64,000 nucleotides of DNA from CAVTJL01 sp963828215 (lineage in GTDB: Bacteria > Pseudomonadota > Alphaproteobacteria > Geminicoccales > Geminicoccaceae), in assembly GCA_963828215.1 (NCBI GenBank), contig CAWHFO010000051.1, positions 310,001-374,000 on the forward strand, in the 5' to 3' direction. Under the pieces are notes generated by a model. It was not told where the DNA came from, did no database searches, and was given only the letters and a program-made list of their open reading frames with translations. The number at the start of each line of letters is the position of its first letter. Position 1 is the first letter of the stretch. Shown here piece after piece: positions 56,509 through 64,000 of this stretch. Both the position numbers and the translations under genes were made by a program.

Positions 56509-57327
56509 ATGACCGATGCTACGCCCCTGATGGCCGGCAAGAGGGGCCTCGTGATGGGCATCGCCAACGAGCGCTCGCTCGCCTGGGGGATCGCTCGCGC
56601 CGCGCGTGCGCAGGGGGCCGAGCTCGCGATCACCTATCAGGGCGACACGCTCCTGAAGCGGGTCAAGCCGCTCGCCGAGCAGCTCGGTGCCGGTCTCGTG
56701 CTGCCGGCCGACGTCACCGACGGCGCCAGCCTCGATGCCCTCTTCGCGAGGCTCGCCGGGTCCTGGGGGCGGCTCGACTTCCTCGTCCATGCCATCGGCT
56801 TCACCGACAAGGAGGCGCTCCGCGGCCGCTATCTCGAGGTCACGGCCGAGACCTTCACCAAGACGATGCTGATCTCGGCTTACTCGTTCACCGACCTGGC
56901 GCGCCGCGCCGAGCCGCTCATGAGCGACGGCGGCAGCCTCCTCACCCTCACCTATTTCGGGGCCGAGCGGGTCATGCCGCACTACAATGTCATGGGCGTC
57001 GCCAAGGCTGCGCTCGAGGCCAGCGTGCGCTACCTGGCCGTCGACCTCGGCAACCAGAAGATCCGCGTCAACGCCATCTCCGCCGGCCCCGTCAAGACCC
57101 TGGCCGCCTCGGGGATCGGCGACTTCCGCTACATCCTCAAATGGAACGAGTACAATGCGCCCCTGAAGCGCAACACCACCATCGAGGATGTCGGCGGGGC
57201 CGCGGTCTATCTCCTCTCCGAGCTCGGCGCCGGCACCACGGGCGAGGTGCTGCATGTCGATTCCGGCTACCACGTCGTCGGCATGAAGGCGGTCGACGCG
57301 CCGGACATCAGCGTCGTCAAGGACTAG
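56509..57327 (+). CDS. fabI: Enoyl-ACP reductase (NADH), FabI type
   Basis: Last step of fatty-acid elongation, 272 residues. SDR fold with the FabI pattern GIANERSLAWGIA, catalytic Tyr/Lys in TYFGAERVMPHYNVMGVAKAALE (YxxxxxxK) and AGPVKTLAASGIGDF. The ATG follows AAGGAG by 9 bases. The next gene is aroC, as in several Alphaproteobacteria. Confidence 0.94.
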   Translation: MTDATPLMAGKRGLVMGIANERSLAWGIARAARAQGAELAITYQGDTLLKRVKPLAEQLGAGLVLPADVTDGASLDALFARLAGSWGRLDFLVHAIGFTDKEALRGRYLEVTAETFTKTMLISAYSFTDLARRAEPLMSDGGSLLTLTYFGAERVMPHYNVMGVAKAALEASVRYLAVDLGNQKIRVNAISAGPVKTLAASGIGDFRYILKWNEYNAPLKRNTTIEDVGGAAVYLLSELGAGTTGEVLHVDSGYHVVGMKAVDAPDISVVKD

Positions 57328-57419
57328 CTGCGGAGGCCCTCGTCATGCCGGTCCCCAGCGTGGTCCCATCGAGCTCCGCCCCGCAGTGCGACGTCCCCCA
57401 GTGCCGTTTCCGGTGACCC

Positions 57420-58538
57420 ATGGCAGGCTCCTCCTTCGGCACCCTTTTCCGGTTCACCACCTGGGGCGAGAGCCATGGGCCGGCGATCGGGGTGGTCGTC
57501 GACGGCGTTCCGTCCCGGCTGCCGCTCACCGAGGCGGACATCCAGCATTGGCTGGATCGGCGAAAGCCCGGCACGTCGAAGTTCACGACCCAGCGGCGGG
57601 AGCCGGATCGGGTCGAGATTCTCTCGGGCGTGTTCGAGGGGCAGACGACGGGAACGCCCGTCAGCCTCCTGATCCGCAACGAGGATCAACGGTCCAAGGA
57701 CTATGGCGAGATCAAGGACCTTTATCGCCCGGGCCACGCGGACCTCACCTACGACATGAAGTACGGCGTGCGCGACTATCGAGGCGGCGGCCGCGCCTCG
57801 GCGCGGGAGACGGCCTCACGCGTCGCTGCGGGTGCGCTGGCCCGCAGGATCCTCGGCGATAGGATCGGCATCACCGGCTATCTCGTTCGGATCGGCGACG
57901 ACGGCATCGATCGTGAGGCGTTCGATGCCGCCGAGATCGAGCGCAATCCGTTCTGGTGCCCCGATGCGGGCGCCGCCTCACGTTGGGAGGCGCTGCTCAC
58001 GGAGGTCCGCAAGGCCGGGTCCTCGATCGGTGCCGTCGTGGAGGTGGTCGCTCGGGGCGTCCCGGCCGGCCTGGGCGAGCCGATCTACGACAAGCTCGAC
58101 GCGGATCTGGCCAAGGCGATGATGAGCATCAACGCCGTCAAGGGAGTCGAGATCGGCAGCGGCATGGCCGCGGCGCGCCTCCGCGGCGAGGAGAACGCCG
58201 ACGAGATCAGGATGGGCAATTCCGGCCCCCGCTTTCTATCCAATCACGCGGGCGGGATTCTGGGCGGGATCAGCACCGGTCAGGACATCGTCGTCCGGTT
58301 CGCCGTGAAGCCCACCTCCTCGATCCTGACGCCGCGCCGCACGATAACCCGGGACGGCCGCGAGACCGAGATCGTCACGAAGGGGCGGCACGATCCCTGT
58401 GTCGGCATCCGAGCGGTGCCCGTCGGCGAGGCGATGATGGCCTGCGTGCTGGCCGACCATCTTCTCCGCCACCAGGGCGTCTACGGCGGCTCAGCCGAGC
58501 GCCTCGCGCAGCCGGGGAACGAGCCAGAGATAGCCTAG
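57420..58538 (+). CDS. aroC: Chorismate synthase
   Basis: Converts EPSP to chorismate using reduced FMN; 372 residues. Signatures: RFTTWGESHGPAIGVVVDG (1), DYRGGGRASARETASRVAAGA (2) and RHDPCVGIRAVPVGEAM (3). The last 16 codons overlap the end of the convergent cyclase gene (48 bases). Confidence 0.94.
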   Translation: MAGSSFGTLFRFTTWGESHGPAIGVVVDGVPSRLPLTEADIQHWLDRRKPGTSKFTTQRREPDRVEILSGVFEGQTTGTPVSLLIRNEDQRSKDYGEIKDLYRPGHADLTYDMKYGVRDYRGGGRASARETASRVAAGALARRILGDRIGITGYLVRIGDDGIDREAFDAAEIERNPFWCPDAGAASRWEALLTEVRKAGSSIGAVVEVVARGVPAGLGEPIYDKLDADLAKAMMSINAVKGVEIGSGMAAARLRGEENADEIRMGNSGPRFLSNHAGGILGGISTGQDIVVRFAVKPTSSILTPRRTITRDGRETEIVTKGRHDPCVGIRAVPVGEAMMACVLADHLLRHQGVYGGSAERLAQPGNEPEIA

Positions 58539-61500
58539 CTCTTCGGCTTCGCGAGCGGCCTCGACGAGATCGGCCCTGGCCCCCGCCGATCTATCGCCCC
58601 GCCCCCAGCTTGCCAGCGCCCTGCCACGAGTAGCGAGCAGCTCGACATAAGGCATTGGCTCGACGGAGAATTCCTTGGCCAGACGGTTCGCGTAGCTGGT
58701 CGCGCGATCCCAGTCGGCGCCTTCGAGACAGCCCTCGATGGCGCCCATGAAGAGCAGATAGTGGTTGTGCCGCAGCGCCGTCCCGGCCAGGAGGCGCTCC
58801 CCGGTGTCCAGCGCCCGCTCTCGGGTGGCGGCATCCTCGGCGGCGGCGGCCAGAAACCCGGCGATCGCCGGCCCCAGATAGTAGGGCGCCGTCGCCTCGG
58901 AGTCGGCCAGGGCCGCCGCCGCCATCCGGGCCGCGTCGCCGCGCCGACCTGCGAGACGGGCGATCTCGGCCCGAAAGGCCATGTTCTCCGCCCGGAAGCG
59001 AAAGGCGCCGATCTGGGCGGTCAGCTCCTCGGCCCGGTCGATGTAGGCGTCGGCCTCCTCGAGCCGGTGCTGCCACGCGCAAGCGAAGAAAGCGGAGTGG
59101 CAGGCGACGATCTCGGCGCGGCGGTGCCCGACCCTCGCGGCCGCCTCGACCGCGAGCCGGGCCTCGGCGAAGGCGCCGTGCAGCGGGCCGACGCATCCGC
59201 GTGAGATCGGGATCATGCTGCGGTTGGCGACCTCGATACGTCCGAAGCCATGCTCTGCGGCGATGGCGACACATCGCTCGTAGCTCGCCAGCGCGGTCAG
59301 GTACCGACCTTGGGCATAGTGGGCGTCCCCCATGCCGCCCAGCGCCAGAGCAACGAGCTCGGGGGAGCCCGCCTGCTCGGCGAGCTCGAGCGCCCGGCTG
59401 TGCTGGGCCAGGCACTGCTCGACCCGACCGAGCGGGAAGGCGATGTTGCCGCGCAGATGGCAGATGCGCGACCGCAGCGGCTCCATGCCGTCCGCGGGCA
59501 GCACCGCCTCCGCGCGATCGAGGAGCTCCTGCGCCGCGTCGAGACGGTCCTTCACTCGCAGGGCGGCGGCACTTCCCAGCCAGGCCTCGGCCTGCCCACC
59601 CGGGTCATCCGCGGCGGCGGCGGCCGCTATCATAAGCCTGGAGCGCGTCGTCGGCCCGCCCGAGATCGAGCAGGATCTCTCCCACAAGGGAGCCCAGCGC
59701 AGCTCGGTCGGCGCCGCTGCGGGCCGATACGAGACCACGCTCTGCGAGCGCCAGGGCCGCCTCGCTGTGATAGGCACGCTGCTGCTCGCGTGCGGCCGCG
59801 AGGAAGGCGCGCGGCGCAGCCGCCTCGCCGGCAAGATCGAGATGCTCGGCGTGCAGTTGGGCGTCGCGCCCGGCGAGCCAGGCGGCGGCCCGGCGGTGCA
59901 GATCGCGGCGTCGGGGGAGCAGGAGCGAGGCGTAGACCGCGTCCCGGATCAGAGCGTGCGTGAAGAGAAGCTCGTCGTCGAGCGGCCGCAGCAAAGCGCG
60001 CGTGACGAGAGGTCGGGGATCGTAGTCGGGGGTACCGAGCACGGCCACGAGAGCCGCCGGGGAGAAACGCTGGCCGAGCACCGAGGCCGCCTGGAGCGCC
60101 GCCTTGTCGGCCGGCGCCAGCTGATCGAGCCGCGCCTGCACCAGGCTCTGGACGCTGCCCGGCAGGGTTGCCGGGCCGAGCTCCTGCCCGTGACGCAGCA
60201 GATGCTCGAGGAAGAGTGGATTGCCCGCAGCCCGCTCGACGCAGCGCTCGATGAGGCTGCCTTCGACGCTCGCGAGGCGTGCCGCCAGGTCGCGTGCCTC
60301 CGTCTCGCGCAGGGGGGCCAGGTCCAGCGTCACGAGCGAGCTCTGCGCCAGCCTTGCCCGCCACTGGCCGTCGAGCGGATCGCCATCGACCCGCGTGGTG
60401 AGGAGAAGGGCGAGCGGAACCCGGCGCGTGAGGTCGACCCACAGGGCCAGATGATCCAGCGTGCCCGGGTCGGACCAGTGCAGATCCTCGACGACCAGGA
60501 GCCGCGGGCGCTGGGCGGCGGCCCCCTCCACGACGGATGCCATGGCGGCGCGTCGGGCTGCGTCGCGTCCGGCCTCGCTCATCGCATCGAGGAGCGCCCG
60601 GGCCGCAGGCGGCTGCGGCAGCCCCAGGAGATCGGCCAGGCCCGCGCGGCTCGATTCCACCGCCCAGCCGCGGCCGATCGCCGTATCGAGGGCGGCCTGT
60701 CGGGCTTCGGTCGCAGCATCGGCCTGCAGGTCGAGCAGGCTGAGAAGGAGACCCGCCACCGCGTCCCGCCCCTGGCCCGCCCCGAAGTCGAGCACGAGTC
60801 CGAGATGGCTCCTCAGTCCGAGGCGCTCGGCCTCCGCGCGGATCTCCTGAACGAGCCGCGTCTTGCCGATCCCGGCCTCGCCGCGAAGCAGCAACGCGAC
60901 ACCGCCGGCGCCCTCGAGGCAGGTCTCGAGCGCCGCTCGGACCTGCCGCAGCTCGGCTCGCCGCCCGACCAGCGGAAGCGCCTGGTCGCTCGTCGTGCCA
61001 TCGAGGCCATCGAGCCGCCACGCCTCGACAGGGCGGTCGAGGCCGCGGATCTCCACCGCTCCCAGGCTCTCGCCGCGAAACCGCGGCCCGAGCGCGGTCG
61101 CCACCGCGCCCGAGACGACCACGTCCCCGGCGGCCGCCCGGTCCACGAGGCGCGCCGCGAGGTTCACCGCGTCACCGGTCACGGTGTAGGCTCGATGACC
61201 GGCGCCGCCAACTGGGCTGGCGACGACCTCACCGGCGGCGATGCCGATATGGAGCGCCAAGCTCGTGCCCAGCTCGACGCCTATGGCCACGACCGAGTCC
61301 CGCATGGCGAGAGCGGCCGTTGCCGCCCGCACCGCGTCGTCCTGATGGGCGATCGGGGCGCCGAAGAGGCCCATGACGCAGTCGCCGATGTGCTTGTCGA
61401 CGGTGCCGCCGTGCCGGTCGATGACCGCGTCGGCCACGGCGAAGAAGCGATCCAGCAACGCATGCACGCTCTCGGCGTCCATCGAGGCCGAGAGGCGCGT

Positions 61501-61740
61501 GTAGCCGGCGAGGTCGGCGAACAGCACGACGACGTGGCGGCGCTCTCCTTCGACCGGGCGGCCTTCGGTCGGTCGGTCGACGGCCTCCTCCGCGAGCGGC
61601 GCGCCGCAACCTCCGCAATATCGAGCACCGGGGTCGTTGGCGAATCCGCAGGCACCGCAAGGCCGGCGCAGCAGACCGCCGCAGGCGCCGCAATACTTGC
61701 GCCCGTCCTCATTGTCGCTGTCGCAACGGGCACATCGCAC
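58491..61740 (-). CDS. Zinc-ribbon / class III cyclase / AAA-type ATPase / TPR signalling protein (frame break near 59624)
   Basis: About 1,082 residues after correction. N-terminus: two zinc ribbons (CARCDSDNEDGRKYCGACG and CGACGFANDPGARYCGGCG). Class III adenylate/guanylate cyclase domain about 70-240 with metal Asps in LFADLAGYTR and KHIGDCVMG, and TGDAVNLAAR. AAA-like ATPase about 260-600 with P-loop RGEAGIGKTRL and LLVVEDLHWSD. The rest is TPR-like helical repeats, partly in the second frame (from MIAAAAAADDPGG). The break fits one extra G near 59622-59627. Signal and output are unknown. GTG 61740 gives the typical zinc-ribbon start. Confidence 0.8.
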
Positions 61741-61865
61741 GGGACGCCACTCCCCAGCGGCTCGACTCTCCGCGGCAATCACGCTAGGTCGAGATCCGAC
61801 GAAACACAATCGAGGCCTGCCGGACGGGCACTCGGACGGGGCGCGCGGGTGCCCGAGGGAAGGCC

Positions 61866-62651
61866 ATGAGCTCGGTCGGCGACTACGAGCACGCGGTCCG
61901 GATGGACGGTATCCGGATGGCCTTCGGCAACGTCGTCGCCCTCCAGTCGATCGACCTGGTCGTCGGCCGGGACGAGATCCTGGGGCTGATCGGCGACAAC
62001 GGCGCCGGCAAGTCGACCCTGATCAAGATCATGACCGGAGCCCTTCGCCCGACGGGCGGCCGCCTGTCGATCAAGGGCCAGGAGATCGCGTTCGACGACT
62101 GGTCGGTCCGGCGGGCGCACGCGCTCGGCATCGAGACCGTCTATCAGGAGAAGTCGCTGGGCGAGAAGCAGCCGCTGTGGCGCAACTTCTTCGTCGGGCG
62201 GCAGATCACCGACCGCTTCGGGTTCATCGACGTCAAGCAGGAGAAGGCGATCGCCGACCAGATCCTGAAGGAGCAGATCGGCTTTCGCGGCGTCGGGATC
62301 GGTGCCGAGAGCCCGGTGGCCAAGCTCTCCGGCGGCGAGCGCCAGGGTGTCGCGATCGGCCGCGCCATGCATTTCGAGAAGGACCTGATCGTCCTCGACG
62401 AGCCCACGGTGGCGCTGGCCATCAAGGAGGTCCAGAAGGTCCTGGACTTCGTGCGGAACATCAAGAAGCGCGGCAAGGCCTGCGTCTACATCGAGCACAA
62501 TCTCGCCCATGTCCACGAGCTCGCCGACCGTCTCGTGATCCTCGACCGCGGCACCATCGTGGCCGAGTTCCGGCAAGGCGAGATTTCCCTCACCGACCTG
62601 ACGCGCTATCTGATCGACCTTCAGCACGCCAAGCGCCAGGGCGCCGCCTAG
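61866..62651 (+). CDS. CUT2-family sugar ABC transporter ATPase (single domain)
   Basis: A 261-residue ATPase of the FrcA type: Walker A GDNGAGKSTL, VYQEKSLGEKQPLW in the Q-loop region, signature LSGGERQGVAIGRA, and LDEPTVALAIKE. Unlike the ATPase at 43737-45236 it has one domain. It opens a second sugar-import operon, collinear with the permease and binding-protein genes. Confidence 0.9.
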   Translation: MSSVGDYEHAVRMDGIRMAFGNVVALQSIDLVVGRDEILGLIGDNGAGKSTLIKIMTGALRPTGGRLSIKGQEIAFDDWSVRRAHALGIETVYQEKSLGEKQPLWRNFFVGRQITDRFGFIDVKQEKAIADQILKEQIGFRGVGIGAESPVAKLSGGERQGVAIGRAMHFEKDLIVLDEPTVALAIKEVQKVLDFVRNIKKRGKACVYIEHNLAHVHELADRLVILDRGTIVAEFRQGEISLTDLTRYLIDLQHAKRQGAA

Positions 62652-62788
62652 AGGACATCGTCCTTGCGCGGCGACGGGCTCGGCTCCTAGGCTTCGACGC
62701 ATCCGAGGGAGGCAAGGGTGGCGCGAAAGCTCGAGACCGGCCGGGGCCGTCGGCTGCCCCGGTGCCGTCGCCGGATCGGCGCCTGCCC

Positions 62789-63775
62789 ATGACCCGTATC
62801 GAGGGCCTGCCGATCATCGTCGTCTTCGTGGCGCTGGTCGGGCTCTTCATGGCGACCGCGCCGGAGGTGTTCCTGAGCCTTCCGATCTACCGCTCGTTCC
62901 TGACGACCGTGCCCCCGATTCTCATTCTCGCTCTCGGCCTGACCCTCGTCATCACCGCGGGCGAGATCGACCTCTCCTTCCCGAGCGTCATCGCCTTCTC
63001 CGGGTACCTTCTCTCGTACTGCATGAAGGACTTGAACCAGGCCTGGCTGGCGGTGCCGGCGGCACTGCTCGGCGGCGCCCTGATCGGCTGGATCAACGGC
63101 TTCATCGTCGCGATCATCGGCGTGCCCTCGATCATCGCGACGCTCGCGACCCAGTTCTTCTGGGGCGGCATCACGACCGTGATCTCCGCCGGTGTCTCCT
63201 ATTCCCTTCGGACCGCCGACCAATATCTGGTCTGGCACCTGCTCGTCGGCGACATCGCCTCGATGCCGGTCCAGGCACTCTGGGCCCTGGGCATCGCCGT
63301 GGTGCTCTGGTTCGTCCTGAACCGCCACCGCTTCGGCGAGCATCTCCTCTTCATCGGCGACAATCCGAACGTCGCCCGGGTCGTCGGCATCCAGGTCGAG
63401 CGGGAGAAGATCAAGCTCTTCACCCTCATGGGCGTGCTCGGCGGCTTCGCCGCCTGCATTCTCACCCTGGAGAACAAGAACTTCTTCAACACCCAGGGCC
63501 AGGGGTTCCTGCTCGTGGCCCTGGCCGCGGTCTTCATCGGCGGCACCTCGATCCTCGGCGGCAAGGGCACCATCGTCGGTACCTTCTTCGGGGCCTTCAT
63601 CATCACGATGATCGAGGCGGGCCTGGTCGCCACGGGCATTCAGGGCTTCTGGGTCAGGGCCGTCGAGGGCATCGTCTTCCTCGCCGCCGTCATCTTCCAC
63701 CTCACCATCGACGAGCCGGGCAAGCTCGCCGAGATCCGTCGCCGCCTGCCGCTCCTCCGGCTCAGGCCACCCTGA
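62789..63775 (+). CDS. CUT2-family sugar ABC transporter permease
   Basis: A 328-residue permease with the family segments LILALGLTLVITAGEIDLSFPSV, GVPSIIATLATQFFWGG, NPNVARVVGIQVEREKI and VFIGGTSILGGKG. ATG 62789 is the clear in-frame start. An upstream GTG (62718) with a strong GGGAGG site is in another frame; if one base is missing between them, the protein may start there and be about 24 residues longer. Confidence 0.88.
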   Translation: MTRIEGLPIIVVFVALVGLFMATAPEVFLSLPIYRSFLTTVPPILILALGLTLVITAGEIDLSFPSVIAFSGYLLSYCMKDLNQAWLAVPAALLGGALIGWINGFIVAIIGVPSIIATLATQFFWGGITTVISAGVSYSLRTADQYLVWHLLVGDIASMPVQALWALGIAVVLWFVLNRHRFGEHLLFIGDNPNVARVVGIQVEREKIKLFTLMGVLGGFAACILTLENKNFFNTQGQGFLLVALAAVFIGGTSILGGKGTIVGTFFGAFIITMIEAGLVATGIQGFWVRAVEGIVFLAAVIFHLTIDEPGKLAEIRRRLPLLRLRPP

Positions 63776-63830
63776 GCGCGGACGCGGCACCTTTCCAGCC
63801 TTCGAGCAGCAACGACAGGGAGTGTCTTCG

Positions 63831-64000
63831 ATGCGCAAACGGTCGATCGTCGCCACGGCTTCCGCCGTGGTGCTCGTGTCCCTCACTGCCGGCGCCGACG
63901 CGCAGACCACCAAGGGCCCGCTCGGCGAGGGCATGACGATGTACATGCAGATGGGCGGCAATCCCGGCGACGGCGCCACCTGGGCGCGCGAGAACGGCGC
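63831..64000 (+). CDS. Sugar ABC transporter substrate-binding protein, N-terminal part (runs off the right edge)
   Basis: The first 56 residues of a binding protein: a Sec-type signal peptide (MRKRSIVATASAVVLVSL, cleavage near GADAQ) and the start of the mature part. ATG follows GGGAG by about 8 bases. Position after the permease gene and the signal support its role in the second sugar importer; the ligand cannot be told. Confidence 0.8.
   Translation, partial: MRKRSIVATASAVVLVSLTAGADAQTTKGPLGEGMTMYMQMGGNPGDGATWARENG

Noticed and set aside
59332..61869. 845-residue open frame on the plus strand
   Set aside because: Antisense of the cyclase/AAA protein, which has clear motifs on the minus strand.

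Overview
The window is about 64 kb of very GC-rich, gene-dense DNA, with high G/C at third codon positions and many 1-8 base gene overlaps. The order erpA-like / dgt-like / argS / SPOR protein / nagZ / M50 protease / scpA / scpB / tatB / tatC / serS / surE / LysM-M23 lipoprotein / DUF815 ATPase / yajC / secD is a layout I associate with Alphaproteobacteria. Choline/betaine and CUT2 sugar transport genes, a Tat-dependent sugar-binding protein and CtrA-like intergenic motifs fit this. I would place it near the Rhodospirillales/Geminicoccales, but the species cannot be read from the sequence. I see no tRNA, rRNA, CRISPR array, insertion sequence or prophage.

Layout. 1-15.4 kb: the housekeeping block above, mostly on the minus strand, with tatA and pcm missing from their usual places and an orphan iron-type ABC ATPase sitting between scpB and tatB. 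15.4-23.4 kb: a glycosyltransferase-like protein, a ligase-associated exonuclease, a divergent pyridoxal kinase / pdxH pair, an SDR, an AlaX-type editing protein, an MBL-fold hydrolase, a HugZ-like protein and a TerC-family membrane protein. 23.5-28.8 kb: cobU and cobN for cobalamin synthesis, converging on an exported subtilase with an Ala/Arg/His-rich tail. 28.9-33.7 kb: a choline uptake and oxidation operon (GMC oxidoreductase, choX, choW, choV). 33.7-41.4 kb: envelope and stress genes (OmpA-like protein, CopD-like protein, universal stress protein, DegP) followed by a two-component system and two small membrane proteins. 41.6-47.5 kb: a GNAT-like protein and a CUT2 sugar operon with an aldo/keto reductase. 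47.7-52.5 kb: a small secreted-type protein, an M81 peptidase, speE and ilvD. 52.6-55.4 kb: the most unusual locus, a short Tat-signal-like, Ala/Lys/Arg-rich protein followed by one long gene that joins a nucleotidyltransferase, a PqqD-like domain and an HPr-kinase-like domain. 55.6-61.7 kb: YihY, fabI, aroC and a cyclase/AAA/TPR signalling protein. 61.9-64 kb: a second CUT2 sugar operon, cut by the window edge.

The nucleotidyltransferase / PqqD / HPrK combination next to a small protein recalls the tailoring enzymes of lasso-peptide clusters, but no lasso protease (B) or cyclase (C) gene is nearby. It is the best candidate here for an undescribed peptide-modification system.

Caution on quality: at least ten genes carry single-base frame breaks (thirteen breaks in all), including genes expected to be under selection such as surE, nagZ, pdxH and cobN. 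Most look like one extra G in a short G run. I read these as probable sequencing or assembly indels and give the coordinates of the whole gene across the break.
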